The position numbers and the translations under genes were made by a program. Shown here one piece after another: positions 18,190 through 27,096 of a stretch of 64,000 bases of DNA. The notes beneath the pieces were generated by a model, which saw nothing but the letters and a program-made list of their open reading frames with translations, was not told the DNA's origin and ran no database searches. The stretch's first letter is position 1; every line of letters begins with the position of its first letter. Origin of the DNA: Bacillus sp. ISL-55 (lineage in GTDB: Bacteria > Bacillota > Bacilli > Bacillales > Cytobacillaceae). The DNA lies in contig NZ_JAGGQU010000002.1 of the NCBI RefSeq assembly GCF_018613155.1, positions 1 to 64,000 of the forward strand. The letters are read 5' to 3'.

Positions 18190-18546
18190 TTAATTTAACC
18201 AAGGATAACGATATATTTTTGAAGATTCTATTTTAGGGCTGCCTCCTAGATCGTTGACGAGATCTATAGCAAGCTTATATTCTAATATCGATAGCAATAG
18301 CAAAATAGCAAATGCACCCCAACCGATCTTCATCCAAGTGTTAGATTTTAATTTGAGTGCGCCTAAAAATTCCCATAAACTTCTTGCAAACAAAATAAAA
18401 AACGCCAGTGCCGGCACAACAAATAAGAGACCTAAGTTACCATTACCTGATATTACATTAGGCTTAAATGTAAATAAATCTACTAAATAAATGAATACAA
18501 TACTCAGAATCAACCACCAGACAATAGCCCTAGACCACAACCTCAT
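18190..18546 (-). CDS. Three-helix membrane protein, unrecognised
   Basis: 118 residues with hydrophobic segments near 8-28, 41-60 and 72-94 and a short tail. The start at 18546 follows GGGGTGGGAG; an upstream ATG at 18576 has no such site. No family is recognised. Confidence 0.55.
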   Translation of the reverse strand: MRLWSRAIVWWLILSIVFIYLVDLFTFKPNVISGNGNLGLLFVVPALAFFILFARSLWEFLGALKLKSNTWMKIGWGAFAILLLLSILEYKLAIDLVNDLGGSPKIESSKIYRYPWLN

Positions 18547-18604
18547 TCTCCCACCCCTTAAATGAGTTGATATCATTCAACTGCCATGTTAATGTTCATC
18601 GAAA

Positions 18605-18949
18605 TCAAAACAAGTTATAAACTACTACTTTTTCAGCTATATGTTCATTGTCAGCGTTTGTGTTATACCATACTCTTACTTTTTGACCCTGGTTTAGATC
18701 ATCAATGTTATCCAGAAGGAGGGATTGAGGACCTACACCTGTTATTAGTGTTTCATCTGTAATTTTCACTTCTAAGGGCATATATGAAGCATCTGGCAAA
18801 ATTTTAAGTTCAACCAGCAGTAATGTATCTCCATTAACTTCATTTATTTGTTTCTTTTCGTCATAATCTCCAAATCTAATTAAATCAATAGCAAACCAGG
18901 ATACAATCACTATTGCGATGGTTATGACTACCCCTTTTATTAATTTCAA
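18605..18949 (-). CDS. Membrane-anchored small protein (YobA/DUF3221-like)
   Basis: 114 residues. One N-terminal anchor (about 4-24) is followed by a beta-rich exported domain with the pattern LVELKI...VKITDETLITG...GQKVRVWYN, which resembles the OB-like DUF3221 domain seen in Bacillus YobA proteins. The family call is tentative. It is preceded by the DUF2711-like gene with 28 bp between them, so co-transcription is likely. Confidence 0.55.
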   Translation of the reverse strand: MKLIKGVVITIAIVIVSWFAIDLIRFGDYDEKKQINEVNGDTLLLVELKILPDASYMPLEVKITDETLITGVGPQSLLLDNIDDLNQGQKVRVWYNTNADNEHIAEKVVVYNLF

Positions 18950-18977
18950 GTTTTAACCCTCTAATCTTACTGCCCCC

Positions 18978-19676
18978 TTAGTTAAAAATACTCCAATATA
19001 TTTGGGTCTGATCAGTGCAATAAAAGCCCTCTAGGTTACATAGTTTTACTATTCTATTAACTGTATCCTTTTCTGAGCAAAGTAATGAAAAATGGCTATC
19101 CCAGTGGGTAGTCAGCAGGATGCTGCTATCATGTGAAAATAGATTGATTCTCTGATGCCCGAAAGGATCATCGTCATGAATTAAATCATCTAGGTATTCC
19201 AATTTCCGTTCTGAACCAAATTCATCCCCACACCAAATCCAATCGTGGCCTTCCTTTTTAATTGCGGATAGAATGTTATTAATAATAAACTCTGAAAAAA
19301 ATCCTTCAGATGGGATGATTAATCTATTATTTTTGCATACATCCTGGATAATTTGAGCTGTTGCTTCGTCGGCAAATTGCTTTTTCAAGCCACCTATAAT
19401 TGTCCGTAGCCCAATATCCAGCTTCTTATAGTTTTCAATGTAAGATAATACTAAGAAATCTGCCCAGGAAATAGGTTCACAACGTGCCAATATCTCATTT
19501 TTCCCTAGTGGGCCAGCCTTACAATAGTCATAATCCTTTGCTTTTGGCTTAATAAACGGGTGGTACAAAACGAAGACTTCCTCAAAAACACCCTTATAAA
19601 ATTCCTTAATCGGAACATCCTCGCGTGCACAAACTGCATATCTATGAGGCTCAGGCATTATCCTTGGATCTGACAT
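18978..19676 (-). CDS. DUF2711-like protein
   Basis: 232 residues, soluble, with several aromatic and Cys positions (ICG-like WCGDEFGSE near 155, CNLEGFYC near the end). The overall pattern resembles the DUF2711 family of Bacillus, which has no known function. AGGAGG precedes the ATG. It lies in a run of resistance-like enzymes, but nothing in it points to that role. Confidence 0.55.
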   Translation of the reverse strand: MSDPRIMPEPHRYAVCAREDVPIKEFYKGVFEEVFVLYHPFIKPKAKDYDYCKAGPLGKNEILARCEPISWADFLVLSYIENYKKLDIGLRTIIGGLKKQFADEATAQIIQDVCKNNRLIIPSEGFFSEFIINNILSAIKKEGHDWIWCGDEFGSERKLEYLDDLIHDDDPFGHQRINLFSHDSSILLTTHWDSHFSLLCSEKDTVNRIVKLCNLEGFYCTDQTQIYWSIFN

Positions 19677-19803
19677 TTGTTTACCTCCTGTCGCTATCTT
19701 GTCGCACTAGACTTATAGTACCTTTTTAATTACCCTGCTTCGTTTGTTCAATCCATTGCTGCATTTAGCTGCTTGTTAGCTGTTCGATCTGAATTTGGAC
19801 CAA

Positions 19804-20343
19804 TTATTTGTAAAACTCGTCTTTTAGAATACTCATCCTTAATCGATCAACAAATTCACCGTTTCTTAATCTGTCTTGTCGTAATATGCCTTCTTCTACG
19901 TATCCTATATTCTTATATGATTTAATCGCATTTTCATTATCAATCTCTACTCTTAGCCAAACCTTGTTAAGCTCTAGTTGTGTAAATCCCCAAATAAGCA
20001 TTTCGTTCATCGCGGATAATCCGTATCCTTTACCCCAGTCGCTTTTATCTCCAATTGCTATTCCTAATTCCGCGTGCTTGTTTAACTTATCGATATTTTT
20101 AAAATCGATCCAACCAATGTGTTTACCTTCTTCTGTGATGATCGCTTTTTGTTCATATCCATTTGTCTTATCTATACACATCTTAATCCAGGCCTGAGTC
20201 TCCTCTCTACTGAAGGGAGGATATTTAGCTGGCATATTTAAATGTTTCGTTACTTCTTGATCAAGACACCATTGGTATCTGTCCTCTGCATCATCTATAG
20301 TCAATTCTCTTAAATGAACCTTTGGCAATTGAGTTGTATTCAT
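19804..20343 (-). CDS. GNAT acetyltransferase (RimJ/RimL type)
   Basis: 179 residues. The RimL-type GNAT pattern is clear: VHLRELTIDDAEDRYQWC at the start, the acetyl-CoA loop G-I-A-I-G-D-K-S-D-W-G-K-G-Y-G near 92-106, then LNKVWLRVEIDN and the A-I-K-S-Y-K-N-I-G-Y motif that defines N-terminal acetyltransferases. The substrate could be a ribosomal protein, an amino acid or an aminoglycoside-like compound; this cannot be told. GGGGAGAAG precedes the ATG. Confidence 0.85.
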   Translation of the reverse strand: MNTTQLPKVHLRELTIDDAEDRYQWCLDQEVTKHLNMPAKYPPFSREETQAWIKMCIDKTNGYEQKAIITEEGKHIGWIDFKNIDKLNKHAELGIAIGDKSDWGKGYGLSAMNEMLIWGFTQLELNKVWLRVEIDNENAIKSYKNIGYVEEGILRQDRLRNGEFVDRLRMSILKDEFYK

Positions 20344-20371
20344 TTCTCTTCTCCCCGGCTAAATGCTTTAT

Positions 20372-21244
20372 TCAGTTCTGTTGTTCCATGAATTCTTTTA
20401 ATCTCGCTAAATTTTCTTCCAGAAATACTGCATTTTTCTCAATGCCCCGACGTTTACACCAACCAATACTGTTAAAAGCATCTATGAATTGATAAAAAGG
20501 CAGAACAGTATCTAAATCGATCAATGGCCTGATACTGTTATAACCTTCTCTAAAGGCTTTATAGAGGTTAGTATCAAAAGATAAAAAATCACGATATAGT
20601 TTGGTGAAATCAATTTCTGTCGAACCAAAGCGCACACTCTCAAAATCAATCATTCCAGAAACTTGATCACCGTCAACAATTATATTGGCTGGGCGAAAAT
20701 CCATATGTACAAAACTTGGTCCATCTGGAGATGGCAGCTTGTGCTTCATGTGCTCGTATTTTTCAATCGCTTGAATATATAATTGTGGATCCAAAACATT
20801 CTTTACGTCCTTAGCAAAACTATAAAATTGCTGTTCAACAAAATTAGACCAGTTCGCAAATTCATTATTTATGCCAGTTAATTTTTGTCCTCGAGGCGGT
20901 AGAATTGTATGCATCTGTGCTTGTAAAACCCCCACTTGAAACGCAACGGTTGGCGAAACCTCAGTTGTTAACGGTTTTCCTTTTAATTCAGATAATAAAA
21001 AAGCGCCCGGACACTCATCATCACCAGACCAATAATCCAACATTTCAGGAATGGAAACTCTACCTTTTAATATTTCATAGGCTTCCAACTCACGCTGAAA
21101 CTTTAATTTTGTATAAGGGATTTTCAAAAATACATTTTGACCTTTCCTCAAAGTACATTTATAGACGGTAGAACTATGTGAATCTTCTACCTCTGTTAGT
21201 GAATCTATCTCCAATCCAAATTGCTTAATCACTCGATGTAACAT
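20372..21244 (-). CDS. Aminoglycoside phosphotransferase-family kinase (APH)
   Basis: 290 residues with a protein-kinase-like fold. The catalytic loop is HMDFRPANI (Brenner motif H-x-D-x-x-x-x-N) near residues 177-186, and the metal Asp lies in MIDFESVRFG near 197. Members phosphorylate antibiotics, choline, homoserine or fructosamine. The substrate is not evident. It is 28 bp upstream of the RimL-type gene, and the two probably form an operon of modification enzymes. Confidence 0.82.
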   Translation of the reverse strand: MLHRVIKQFGLEIDSLTEVEDSHSSTVYKCTLRKGQNVFLKIPYTKLKFQRELEAYEILKGRVSIPEMLDYWSGDDECPGAFLLSELKGKPLTTEVSPTVAFQVGVLQAQMHTILPPRGQKLTGINNEFANWSNFVEQQFYSFAKDVKNVLDPQLYIQAIEKYEHMKHKLPSPDGPSFVHMDFRPANIIVDGDQVSGMIDFESVRFGSTEIDFTKLYRDFLSFDTNLYKAFREGYNSIRPLIDLDTVLPFYQFIDAFNSIGWCKRRGIEKNAVFLEENLARLKEFMEQQN

Positions 21245-21445
21245 TAAAATTCCCCATTTTTTTATTAATTGTTCTCTCTCTATTTTTTAAATCATTCAAT
21301 TTTGTTAATTAAAAGATACAAAAAGCCACCTTAAAGGCAGCTGAAAATATAATGTTTTTTCCTCTGCAATAGGAAACCTGTGTGTTGTATTTGAATGGTT
21401 GGTAATTGTTATATCTGACCCGTTTTCTCATTAATCAGGTTTATA

Positions 21446-22285
21446 TTAGATCACCATATTTATAATCCTCTTAATAAGGGCATCATTTTCTTCAATATTT
21501 ACTTGATTGCTCAGGTGTTTATTCAGCTTTAGAATTTCCGGGACTATCCCTTTGATTGTTTTCATAATTTGATCAGAATCCCGGCCGCTTTCCCAACTTT
21601 TTAAAAGTGATAATTGCCCTTTATCCAGCTTGCTCCTAGCTCCCTCAATCTTTGACCAAACACCGTAAGGACTATCTAGGTGTTGTTCCATTTCCATATA
21701 CCAACCAGAAACGATTAACTAGCGGACTCTATCTAAATTTGATAGAGCATAATAAATTTCTCCCCTCATAACGGCACGATAAGTTTCGTGTATGAAAGCC
21801 ATAAGTTTTCCTCGCCAAAACTCCACTTCATCCGCAGAAGTTTTATAAACTATATTTGAAGATTCATTTATAACATAACTAATAAGATTATTTGGGTCGT
21901 ATAGCACCTTATAACCTTTTAGCCAAATAGATGATACAACTTCCTCAGGTGAATGATACCAGCTATCTATTTTCACAAAGGAATCATAATGGGTAACAAC
22001 AACGGGTGATGAAGGATTAAAATCCTCATAAAATAAAACACTACCCCATTTAGCTGCTCTGTTACGCTTGCCTTTAATAAACTCTGCTTTCTTTTCAGGA
22101 GTGACAATAATGTGCAAATCAATATCAGAATAATTGTCAAAGTTACCTCTAGCTAAAGATCCTGCCTGATAAATAGCCAAAACATTAGAATCTGGTGTTA
22201 AATCATTCCATGCATTCTCCAAAAGAATATCCCGATGTTTGGGCAAAGATAAATCACGTTCTAAATGTTTAATTAATAATCCCAC
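21446..22285 (-). pseudogene. Nucleotidyltransferase gene broken by in-frame TAG
   Basis: The first 188 codons from GTG 22285 give a nucleotidyltransferase with GS-L-A-R-G-x-F-x-x-Y-S-D-I-D-L near 42-57 and a helical domain, then TAG at 21721-21719. Without any frame change the protein continues LIVSGWYMEMEQHLDS and on to 21446, which looks like the normal C-terminal helices of this family. The codon before LIV is expected to be Trp (TGG to TAG) or a similar single-base change. The catalytic half is intact, so a truncated product is possible, but I call it a pseudogene. AAGGAGATG lies upstream. Confidence 0.8.
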
Positions 22286-22359
22286 ACACTATAACCATCT
22301 CCTTAATATTAGTTGAAATGTTTGTTTTTTCCAATAATTCTTTTGTTTAATTAATTCAA

Positions 22360-22392
22360 TAAAAAAAGCGTTAATCCTCCTTGAATCAACGC
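22360..22392 (-). terminator. Terminator (GGATTAAC-type hairpin family)
   Basis: Arms GCGTTAATCC and GAATCAACGC around a short loop, with a U-run on the minus strand. The interval 22286-22528 otherwise shows nothing I can support. Confidence 0.7.
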
Positions 22393-22528
22393 ACCTGTAA
22401 CTATTTTCCAACTTTCAAATATATCCTTATCAGGAGAATAAAAGGAGTCATGAGATAACTTTTTTCGTTCTGGAATTTTATCCAATAACATTTTGAATTA
22501 TGGCCCTATTTGATTGACCAATGCTGAG

Positions 22529-22684
22529 TTAATTTTTCTTATTATTTATCTGATTATAGATTGCTATTAGTACAGCCAAAATTGCTCCTAATAAAGCACC
22601 TATACCGGGTTGTTCAGAAAACATTCCTATAAAATATCCAATGAGAGCACCGATCACTATAATTCTTATTAATTCTTGTGGCAT
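22529..22684 (-). CDS. 51-residue single-pass membrane protein
   Basis: GGAGGT lies before a short ATG-TAA and then ATG 22684, which opens a 51-codon frame: MPQELIRIIVIGALIGYFIG and a second hydrophobic stretch LLGAILAVLIAIY. The clean ribosome binding site and composition support a real small membrane protein. No family is recognised. It is 26 bp downstream of the next small membrane gene, so the two are probably co-transcribed. Confidence 0.6.
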   Translation of the reverse strand: MPQELIRIIVIGALIGYFIGMFSEQPGIGALLGAILAVLIAIYNQINNKKN

Positions 22685-22710
22685 TTACATACCTCCAGCA
22701 TCATTTCAAA

Positions 22711-22959
22711 TTAAATCATTAAGTAATCAATTAGAACCCCTGAAAATATTAACAAAATACCAAACAAGAAGTTTACTTGCTTCTCATTAATTAGTGTCTT
22801 TTCAAGAAAATAAATAGGTATTGCTACTGAAGTCAAGAACTGGAGACTGTTTAGAAGGTAATTTTCTTGGAAGATTATTATATTGGGGTAATACTGATAA
22901 ATACCCGAAACCAATCCAAAAATAAAAAGCATCATAGGTATTCTTAATTTCCATTTCAT
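22711..22959 (-). CDS. Small membrane protein, unrecognised
   Basis: 82 residues with hydrophobic segments at about 6-22, 38-52 and 60-80. AGGAGATG lies upstream of the ATG. It pairs with the 51-residue gene just downstream. No family is recognised. Confidence 0.55.
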   Translation of the reverse strand: MKWKLRIPMMLFIFGLVSGIYQYYPNIIIFQENYLLNSLQFLTSVAIPIYFLEKTLINEKQVNFLFGILLIFSGVLIDYLMI

Positions 22960-23117
22960 CCTTTGTTCATCTCCTAACTTAAAATAACCACATTACTACT
23001 GATATGACCTGTTTGAAAAAACTTCATTTGCTATATACTATTAACATAATTTCTAAAAGATCTTATATAACAATAGTTCTACAATATTGGTAGAAATTCC
23101 TTGTTAATTGACTCAAT

Positions 23118-23151
23118 AAAAAAATGCACCACCCCATATAAGGTGATGCAC
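23118..23151 (-). terminator. Terminator after MFS gene
   Basis: Arms TGCACCACC and GGTGATGCA with a U-run on the minus strand. Confidence 0.75.
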
Positions 23152-23159
23152 CGATCCAA

Positions 23160-24383
23160 TCAATTTTTTATCGTTTCTTTCAACCGCACTTTTGAAAGTA
23201 CTCCTGCTATAAATGGAAGTAACGCAACTAAACCGATGGCCCAGTTGACACCTAGTAGATCGGCAATGATTCCTGCCATTAATGCACCGAATGCATAACC
23301 GCTGTCACGCCAGAATCGGTATACTCCCATTGAGGAAGCTCTCCAGTCTGGTTCGGCTACATCACTGATCGCCGCTTGCAAGGTTGGATAAACCATTGCT
23401 GTTCCGAGACCCAACAAAAGAGCCCCTAAAATCCATAGCGTATATTGATTTGCAGCGAGTATGAACCACAGTGCAGCGGCTTGTGTCCACATCCCGTAAG
23501 TGATTAGAACCTTCCTTCCAATCTTGTCGCTTAAGGTTCCCGTGAACAGCTGAAAAATTCCCCAGGCAGCTGGATATACCGCTACAATTGTTCCGATTTG
23601 CCCTACGGATAATCCGGCAGTTGCGAAGTATATGGGGAAAAGACCCCAGGCCATTCCATCCTTAAGATTCGTTGATAAACCCGCAAAACTAATGGTCGAT
23701 AGATTCTTGTTTTTCCAGGTTGTCAACGCAAATACTTCTTTTGCCGATCGAGTTATTCCGGAACTCACGGTTCCACTATTCTTAATTTGAAGCTTCAAAT
23801 GCTCTCCAGTATCCTTAACGATTAACGATAGGATTAATCCGACTATAACTATACCTATTCCAATGTAAAATGGCTCGGGTCTCAATGAATAGGATGAGGC
23901 AATATAACCAGAGACAGCCGCCATGATCGCTACTCCTGAATAGCCTGCAAACTCATTCAAGCCAACTGCCATACCGCGCTGGTTCGCTTTTGAAATGTCA
24001 ATTTTCATATTCACCGTCATCGACCATGCCAATCCCTGGTTAATCCCTAGCAGGATATTCGCGACAATGATGACCCACCATGCGTGTGCAAATATGATGA
24101 GGATTGGTACGAAAAGACCAACAAACCAGCCGAGCAATAATACTTTTTTACGTCCAAGACGATCTGCAATTTGTCCTGCGAAATAGTTTACAATTGCTTT
24201 AGAAAATCCAAAACTGATAATGAATGATAACGCAGCACTTGCAGATGCCAGACCGAACTGCTCTTCCCCAAGCAACGGAAGAACGGTACGCTCAATCCCG
24301 ACCATTGAACCGACGAACAGATTCGTCACGACCAATAGAATGAATTGCACGATGTTTTCTTTGATTCCGATTTTAGGTTGCAA
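23160..24383 (-). CDS. MFS transporter (12 helices)
   Basis: 407 residues, with about 12 hydrophobic segments in two halves. The MFS motif A loop between helices 2 and 3 reads GQIADRLGRKK near 67-77, and the equivalent in the second half is GTLSDKIGRK. Such proteins export drugs or metabolites by proton exchange. The TTG start at 24383 is fixed by GGAGGTGA 8 nt upstream; an upstream ATG frame has no site. Directly upstream is an ArsR-rhodanese regulator with 96 bp between them. The pairing hints at a substrate linked to sulfur or reactive species, but that is inference. Confidence 0.85.
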   Translation of the reverse strand: MQPKIGIKENIVQFILLVVTNLFVGSMVGIERTVLPLLGEEQFGLASASAALSFIISFGFSKAIVNYFAGQIADRLGRKKVLLLGWFVGLFVPILIIFAHAWWVIIVANILLGINQGLAWSMTVNMKIDISKANQRGMAVGLNEFAGYSGVAIMAAVSGYIASSYSLRPEPFYIGIGIVIVGLILSLIVKDTGEHLKLQIKNSGTVSSGITRSAKEVFALTTWKNKNLSTISFAGLSTNLKDGMAWGLFPIYFATAGLSVGQIGTIVAVYPAAWGIFQLFTGTLSDKIGRKVLITYGMWTQAAALWFILAANQYTLWILGALLLGLGTAMVYPTLQAAISDVAEPDWRASSMGVYRFWRDSGYAFGALMAGIIADLLGVNWAIGLVALLPFIAGVLSKVRLKETIKN

Positions 24384-24479
24384 AATTATCACCTCCAAAT
24401 AGAAAGCCCGGAAAGGCTTCAAGCTTGTAAAATTGTTTTTATCGTAACAGCATGTAAAGAAGTTAAAAGTGAAATAATT

Positions 24480-25127
24480 TTAGTGTTGTATTTGTTTCCA
24501 TTCATTTATTCCTGCATCAAGCAATGTAGCTCGGTATCCCCTGGATTTTAAAAGCTCTACTGCTTCCGTAGCATAGACACAGTATGGCCCCCGGCAGTAT
24601 GCAACAATCTCTTTATCTTTCGGCAATGCTTCCAGGTGGTCTTCAAGTTCCGAAATGGGTACTGATAAGGCATTCGGTAAATGGTCGTGCTTATATTCTT
24701 CAAATGGCCTTACGTCTAATAAAGTGACAGCACCCTTATTCAACTTTTCACCTAACTCTTCCAACGAAATAGGACTTAGTGAGTTTTCTCTCAGAATGTG
24801 ACCTTCCCTTATAAGCTTCACATCTGAGATCCGCTCCTCAGCTGTTCCTCTCAACGCCAGCACAAACATTAATACTTGTTCACTAGCCAACCGATAAATC
24901 ACATAGTTTTTGTCCCTTGAGTATGCGACAAGCTTTGAGTCAAGTAATGCCTGAAGATGCTTTGAGGTATTGGCTATGCTCATTTTTGTATCAGCCGCCA
25001 GGGCTTCAACCGCTTTAGGACCTTGAGTCAATAAATCTAATAGTTCAATCCTCTTGGGACTGGAGATGGCTTTTCCAATCCGCGCAAATTCGCCGTAAAT
25101 GAAATCCTTAAATTCCCGAGCTTCGAT
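24480..25127 (-). CDS. ArsR-type winged-helix regulator fused to rhodanese domain
   Basis: About 215 residues. The ArsR/SmtB winged helix (about 8-95, with ISSPKRIELLDLL and the recognition region MSIANTSKHLQAL) is followed by a rhodanese domain (about 115-212) with the active-site loop CRGPYC containing the catalytic Cys. Such fusions can sense or handle sulfane sulfur. GGAGG overlaps the only TTG (25142), and no ATG/GTG/TTG follows until deep in the domain; the codon 8 nt after the site is ATC 25127, probably the true start. It likely represses itself and the MFS gene. Confidence 0.8.
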   Translation of the reverse strand: MEAREFKDFIYGEFARIGKAISSPKRIELLDLLTQGPKAVEALAADTKMSIANTSKHLQALLDSKLVAYSRDKNYVIYRLASEQVLMFVLALRGTAEERISDVKLIREGHILRENSLSPISLEELGEKLNKGAVTLLDVRPFEEYKHDHLPNALSVPISELEDHLEALPKDKEIVAYCRGPYCVYATEAVELLKSRGYRATLLDAGINEWKQIQH

Positions 25128-25217
25128 AATAATTACCTCCAAGCAAAAAACAACTATTCAACCAATTAGTTGAATAGTAACATTCGGACATTATCCTTGT
25201 AAATAGCATTGCTTAAA

Positions 25218-25267
25218 CTAAATAAAACCATGCTACAGTATAAACCTGTTAGCATGGTTTTATTTAG
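25218..25267. terminator. Long perfect hairpin (18-bp stem)
   Basis: Arms CTAAATAAAACCATGCTA and TAGCATGGTTTTATTTAG with a 14-nt loop. The ends carry A-run and T-run, so it should stop transcription in both directions between the genes at 24480-25127 and 25340-25561. Confidence 0.8.
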
Positions 25268-25339
25268 GGCGCATAAAGGAGCCCGACAAATATTGAAGAA
25301 TAGAGTGTACCCTGCCGCTGCTTTACCTCAGTAACAACA

Positions 25340-25561
25340 TCAAACCAATCCTTCTTTTTTCCGCTGAATTAAATAAACGATAAGACCTAATGGACCAGTT
25401 ATGATCGTTAATAGCCAAAATATATGTCTCTTTATCCCGACAAAGTATCTGTCTGAATCATAATACACCCAAACTCCGACTATGATGAACAATGATAAAA
25501 TAACAGCAATTTCGATTTGATGACCACTGAAATCTGTATTCCTTGCTAGGCTCCACCCCAT
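25340..25561 (-). CDS. Small two-helix membrane protein
   Basis: 73 residues with two hydrophobic segments (about 16-34 and 44-65), the second being WLLTIITGPLGLIVYLIQRKK. The Gly-Pro-Leu-Gly kink and basic tail resemble the N-terminal segment of phospholipase-D-like membrane proteins (PLDc_N), but the match is loose. It is a single gene with its own terminator. Confidence 0.5.
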   Translation of the reverse strand: MGWSLARNTDFSGHQIEIAVILSLFIIVGVWVYYDSDRYFVGIKRHIFWLLTIITGPLGLIVYLIQRKKEGLV

Positions 25562-25698
25562 TTTCCAAGCACTCCTTAATGTTTTTTATATAAAGTTTTA
25601 CGAATGCGCCAGAAAAAGGTTTCAATTTTCAGATTATGATTTAAAAGCACTGCCAATAATTTCGCTTAGTAGGAGGTCATCCGGTGGTCCTGTGACTC

Positions 25699-26091
25699 CT
25701 AGCCTTCAAGCAATTGCAAATAATATAAAATTTCTTCATCCTCGGTTTCTACTATAATAACTCCTGTTTTGCCATCATCCGTATCATACAAAATCGTTCC
25801 TTTAGGTAACTTCGTAGCAGAAAGGTTAGTAAAAAACAGGCTGGAAGTTGTTACTTTTTTGATTTTACCAATTTCCTTTCCTTTTTGAAGATTACTCTTC
25901 ATTTCCTCAAACCATTCAAGATCGGTGACATTATTGTACATAAAACCATTGTATTTTAAGACATCCGCGTCCTCATTCCTTTTGAGAACATCTCTTGCTG
26001 TTACCTTCCCACCATCGGCACTGCAACCAGCAAGGAAAATGAGAGCTGCGAAGAAAATTAATATATGTGGTTTTCTTATGATAATCTCCAC
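25699..26091 (-). CDS. Putative lipoprotein
   Basis: About 130 residues with a signal peptide ending in lipobox FLAGC, so it is predicted to be a surface-anchored lipoprotein. The mature domain is basic then acidic, ending VIIVETEDEEILYYLQLLEG. The start is unclear: GTG 26091 has GAGGG 4 nt upstream, but the strong GGTGGAG site covers that GTG and points to ATC/ATA a few codons later, which would give a cleaner signal peptide (IRKPHILIFF). The family is unknown. Confidence 0.6.
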   Translation of the reverse strand: MEIIIRKPHILIFFAALIFLAGCSADGGKVTARDVLKRNEDADVLKYNGFMYNNVTDLEWFEEMKSNLQKGKEIGKIKKVTTSSLFFTNLSATKLPKGTILYDTDDGKTGVIIVETEDEEILYYLQLLEG

Positions 26092-26137
26092 CTTTCCCTC
26101 GTAACACTGAATGAGTTCTGTCAGTAAGACATTCAAC

Positions 26138-26173
26138 AAAAAGGTGCATGAATCCTTCCTGGATCCATGCACC
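26138..26173 (-). terminator. Terminator after GNAT gene (GGATCC hairpin family)
   Basis: Arms GGTGCATGAATCC and GGATCCATGCACC, almost perfect, with a U-run on the minus strand. Confidence 0.8.
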
Positions 26174-26185
26174 GTGAGTTGTGAG

Positions 26186-26752
26186 TTATGAAATGACCGA
26201 ATAGAAACAGGTGTCGGTCAGTCTGCTGCCATCTGCTGATAAATCATCATTCCGTAAAATACCTTCTAGTTCAAACCCGAGTTTTTCAGGAATGGCACGA
26301 CTTTTCAGGTTGGTAGATTCACATCTAATTTCAATTCTCTTGAATTTAATTTGATTTAGACCGAATTCGGTTATTGCCTTTACCGCCTCAGTCATATATC
26401 CACTGCCGCTAAACTTCGTATTGATCCAATATCCTATTTCACATTTAGGAATTTCCCAGTCGATCCCTTGCAGGCTGGCAGTTCCAATGAAATCCTCCGA
26501 CTTTCTATCAAAAATAAGAAAACGAAAGCTTTCTCTTTTTAAAAAGTTAATATGAGCTTTCCTCAGGTTAATTTCTGTTTCCTCAACGGCAGGCAGCTTT
26601 TGGGCAAATGGAAGCCACGCTTTTAACTCATTAAAAGAATCTCTTATTGCCTGGTTAACGATACTTCCGCCACCAGTTACATTTGGAGCACGAAGTATTA
26701 ATCTTTCTGTTTCTAACTTGGTTGGAATATCTAATAATATAGGTTCTTTCAT
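26186..26752 (-). CDS. GNAT acetyltransferase (RimJ/RimL type) under T-box control
   Basis: 188 residues. RimL-type signatures are LETERLILRAP at the N terminus, IGYWINTKFSGSGYMTEA (acetyl-CoA loop) near 108-125, then FKRIEIRCESTN and S-R-A-I-P-E-K-L-G-F-E-L-E-G. Family members acetylate protein N termini or small molecules. The ATG at 26752 has GGAGAGGAG upstream and lies directly behind a T-box terminator, so expression should respond to uncharged tRNA. That ties this enzyme to amino-acid starvation. An amino-acid-like substrate (as for toxic analogue acetyltransferases) is a reasonable guess, not shown. Confidence 0.85.
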   Translation of the reverse strand: MKEPILLDIPTKLETERLILRAPNVTGGGSIVNQAIRDSFNELKAWLPFAQKLPAVEETEINLRKAHINFLKRESFRFLIFDRKSEDFIGTASLQGIDWEIPKCEIGYWINTKFSGSGYMTEAVKAITEFGLNQIKFKRIEIRCESTNLKSRAIPEKLGFELEGILRNDDLSADGSRLTDTCFYSVIS

Positions 26753-26796
26753 CTTAATTCTCCTCTCCGATCTATCGAATTTCTGTAAAAAAATAA

Positions 26797-27080
26797 CAAC
26801 AAAAAAACTCTCATCACCCAAGAAATGAATCTTGAGGACGAGAGTTTGACTTCGCGGTACCACCTCAGTTTGTTGGTTTGTCGCCAAACCAACCTCTTCA
26901 GGTACTTACATACCCTATCTCTTTATCGGAAGAACCCGCCTTACGATCCCTGAATTTTCGTCAGATTAGTAAGATGCTCCAAGACTTTATTCATTAAGCT
27001 CGATATTACTCCCTTTCAGCATTCAGGAGCTCTCTGGAAATACCCTAACTTAATTACTCTTCTCTTCAACGCTTTTATTA
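26797..27080 (-). promoter_or_regulatory. T-box riboswitch leader
   Basis: On the minus strand the diagnostic T-box AGGTGGTACCGCG lies at 26865-26853. It is followed by a strong terminator (arms beginning AACTCTCGTC, U7 run, 26797-26850). Upstream are CCAGAGAG and a GAATGCTGAAAG apical loop of stem I (27025-27045 region), as in other T-boxes. Uncharged tRNA should favour the antiterminator and allow expression of the acetyltransferase. I could not assign the specifier codon with confidence. Confidence 0.88.
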
Positions 27081-27096
27081 TTTGGAATTTTAAAAT

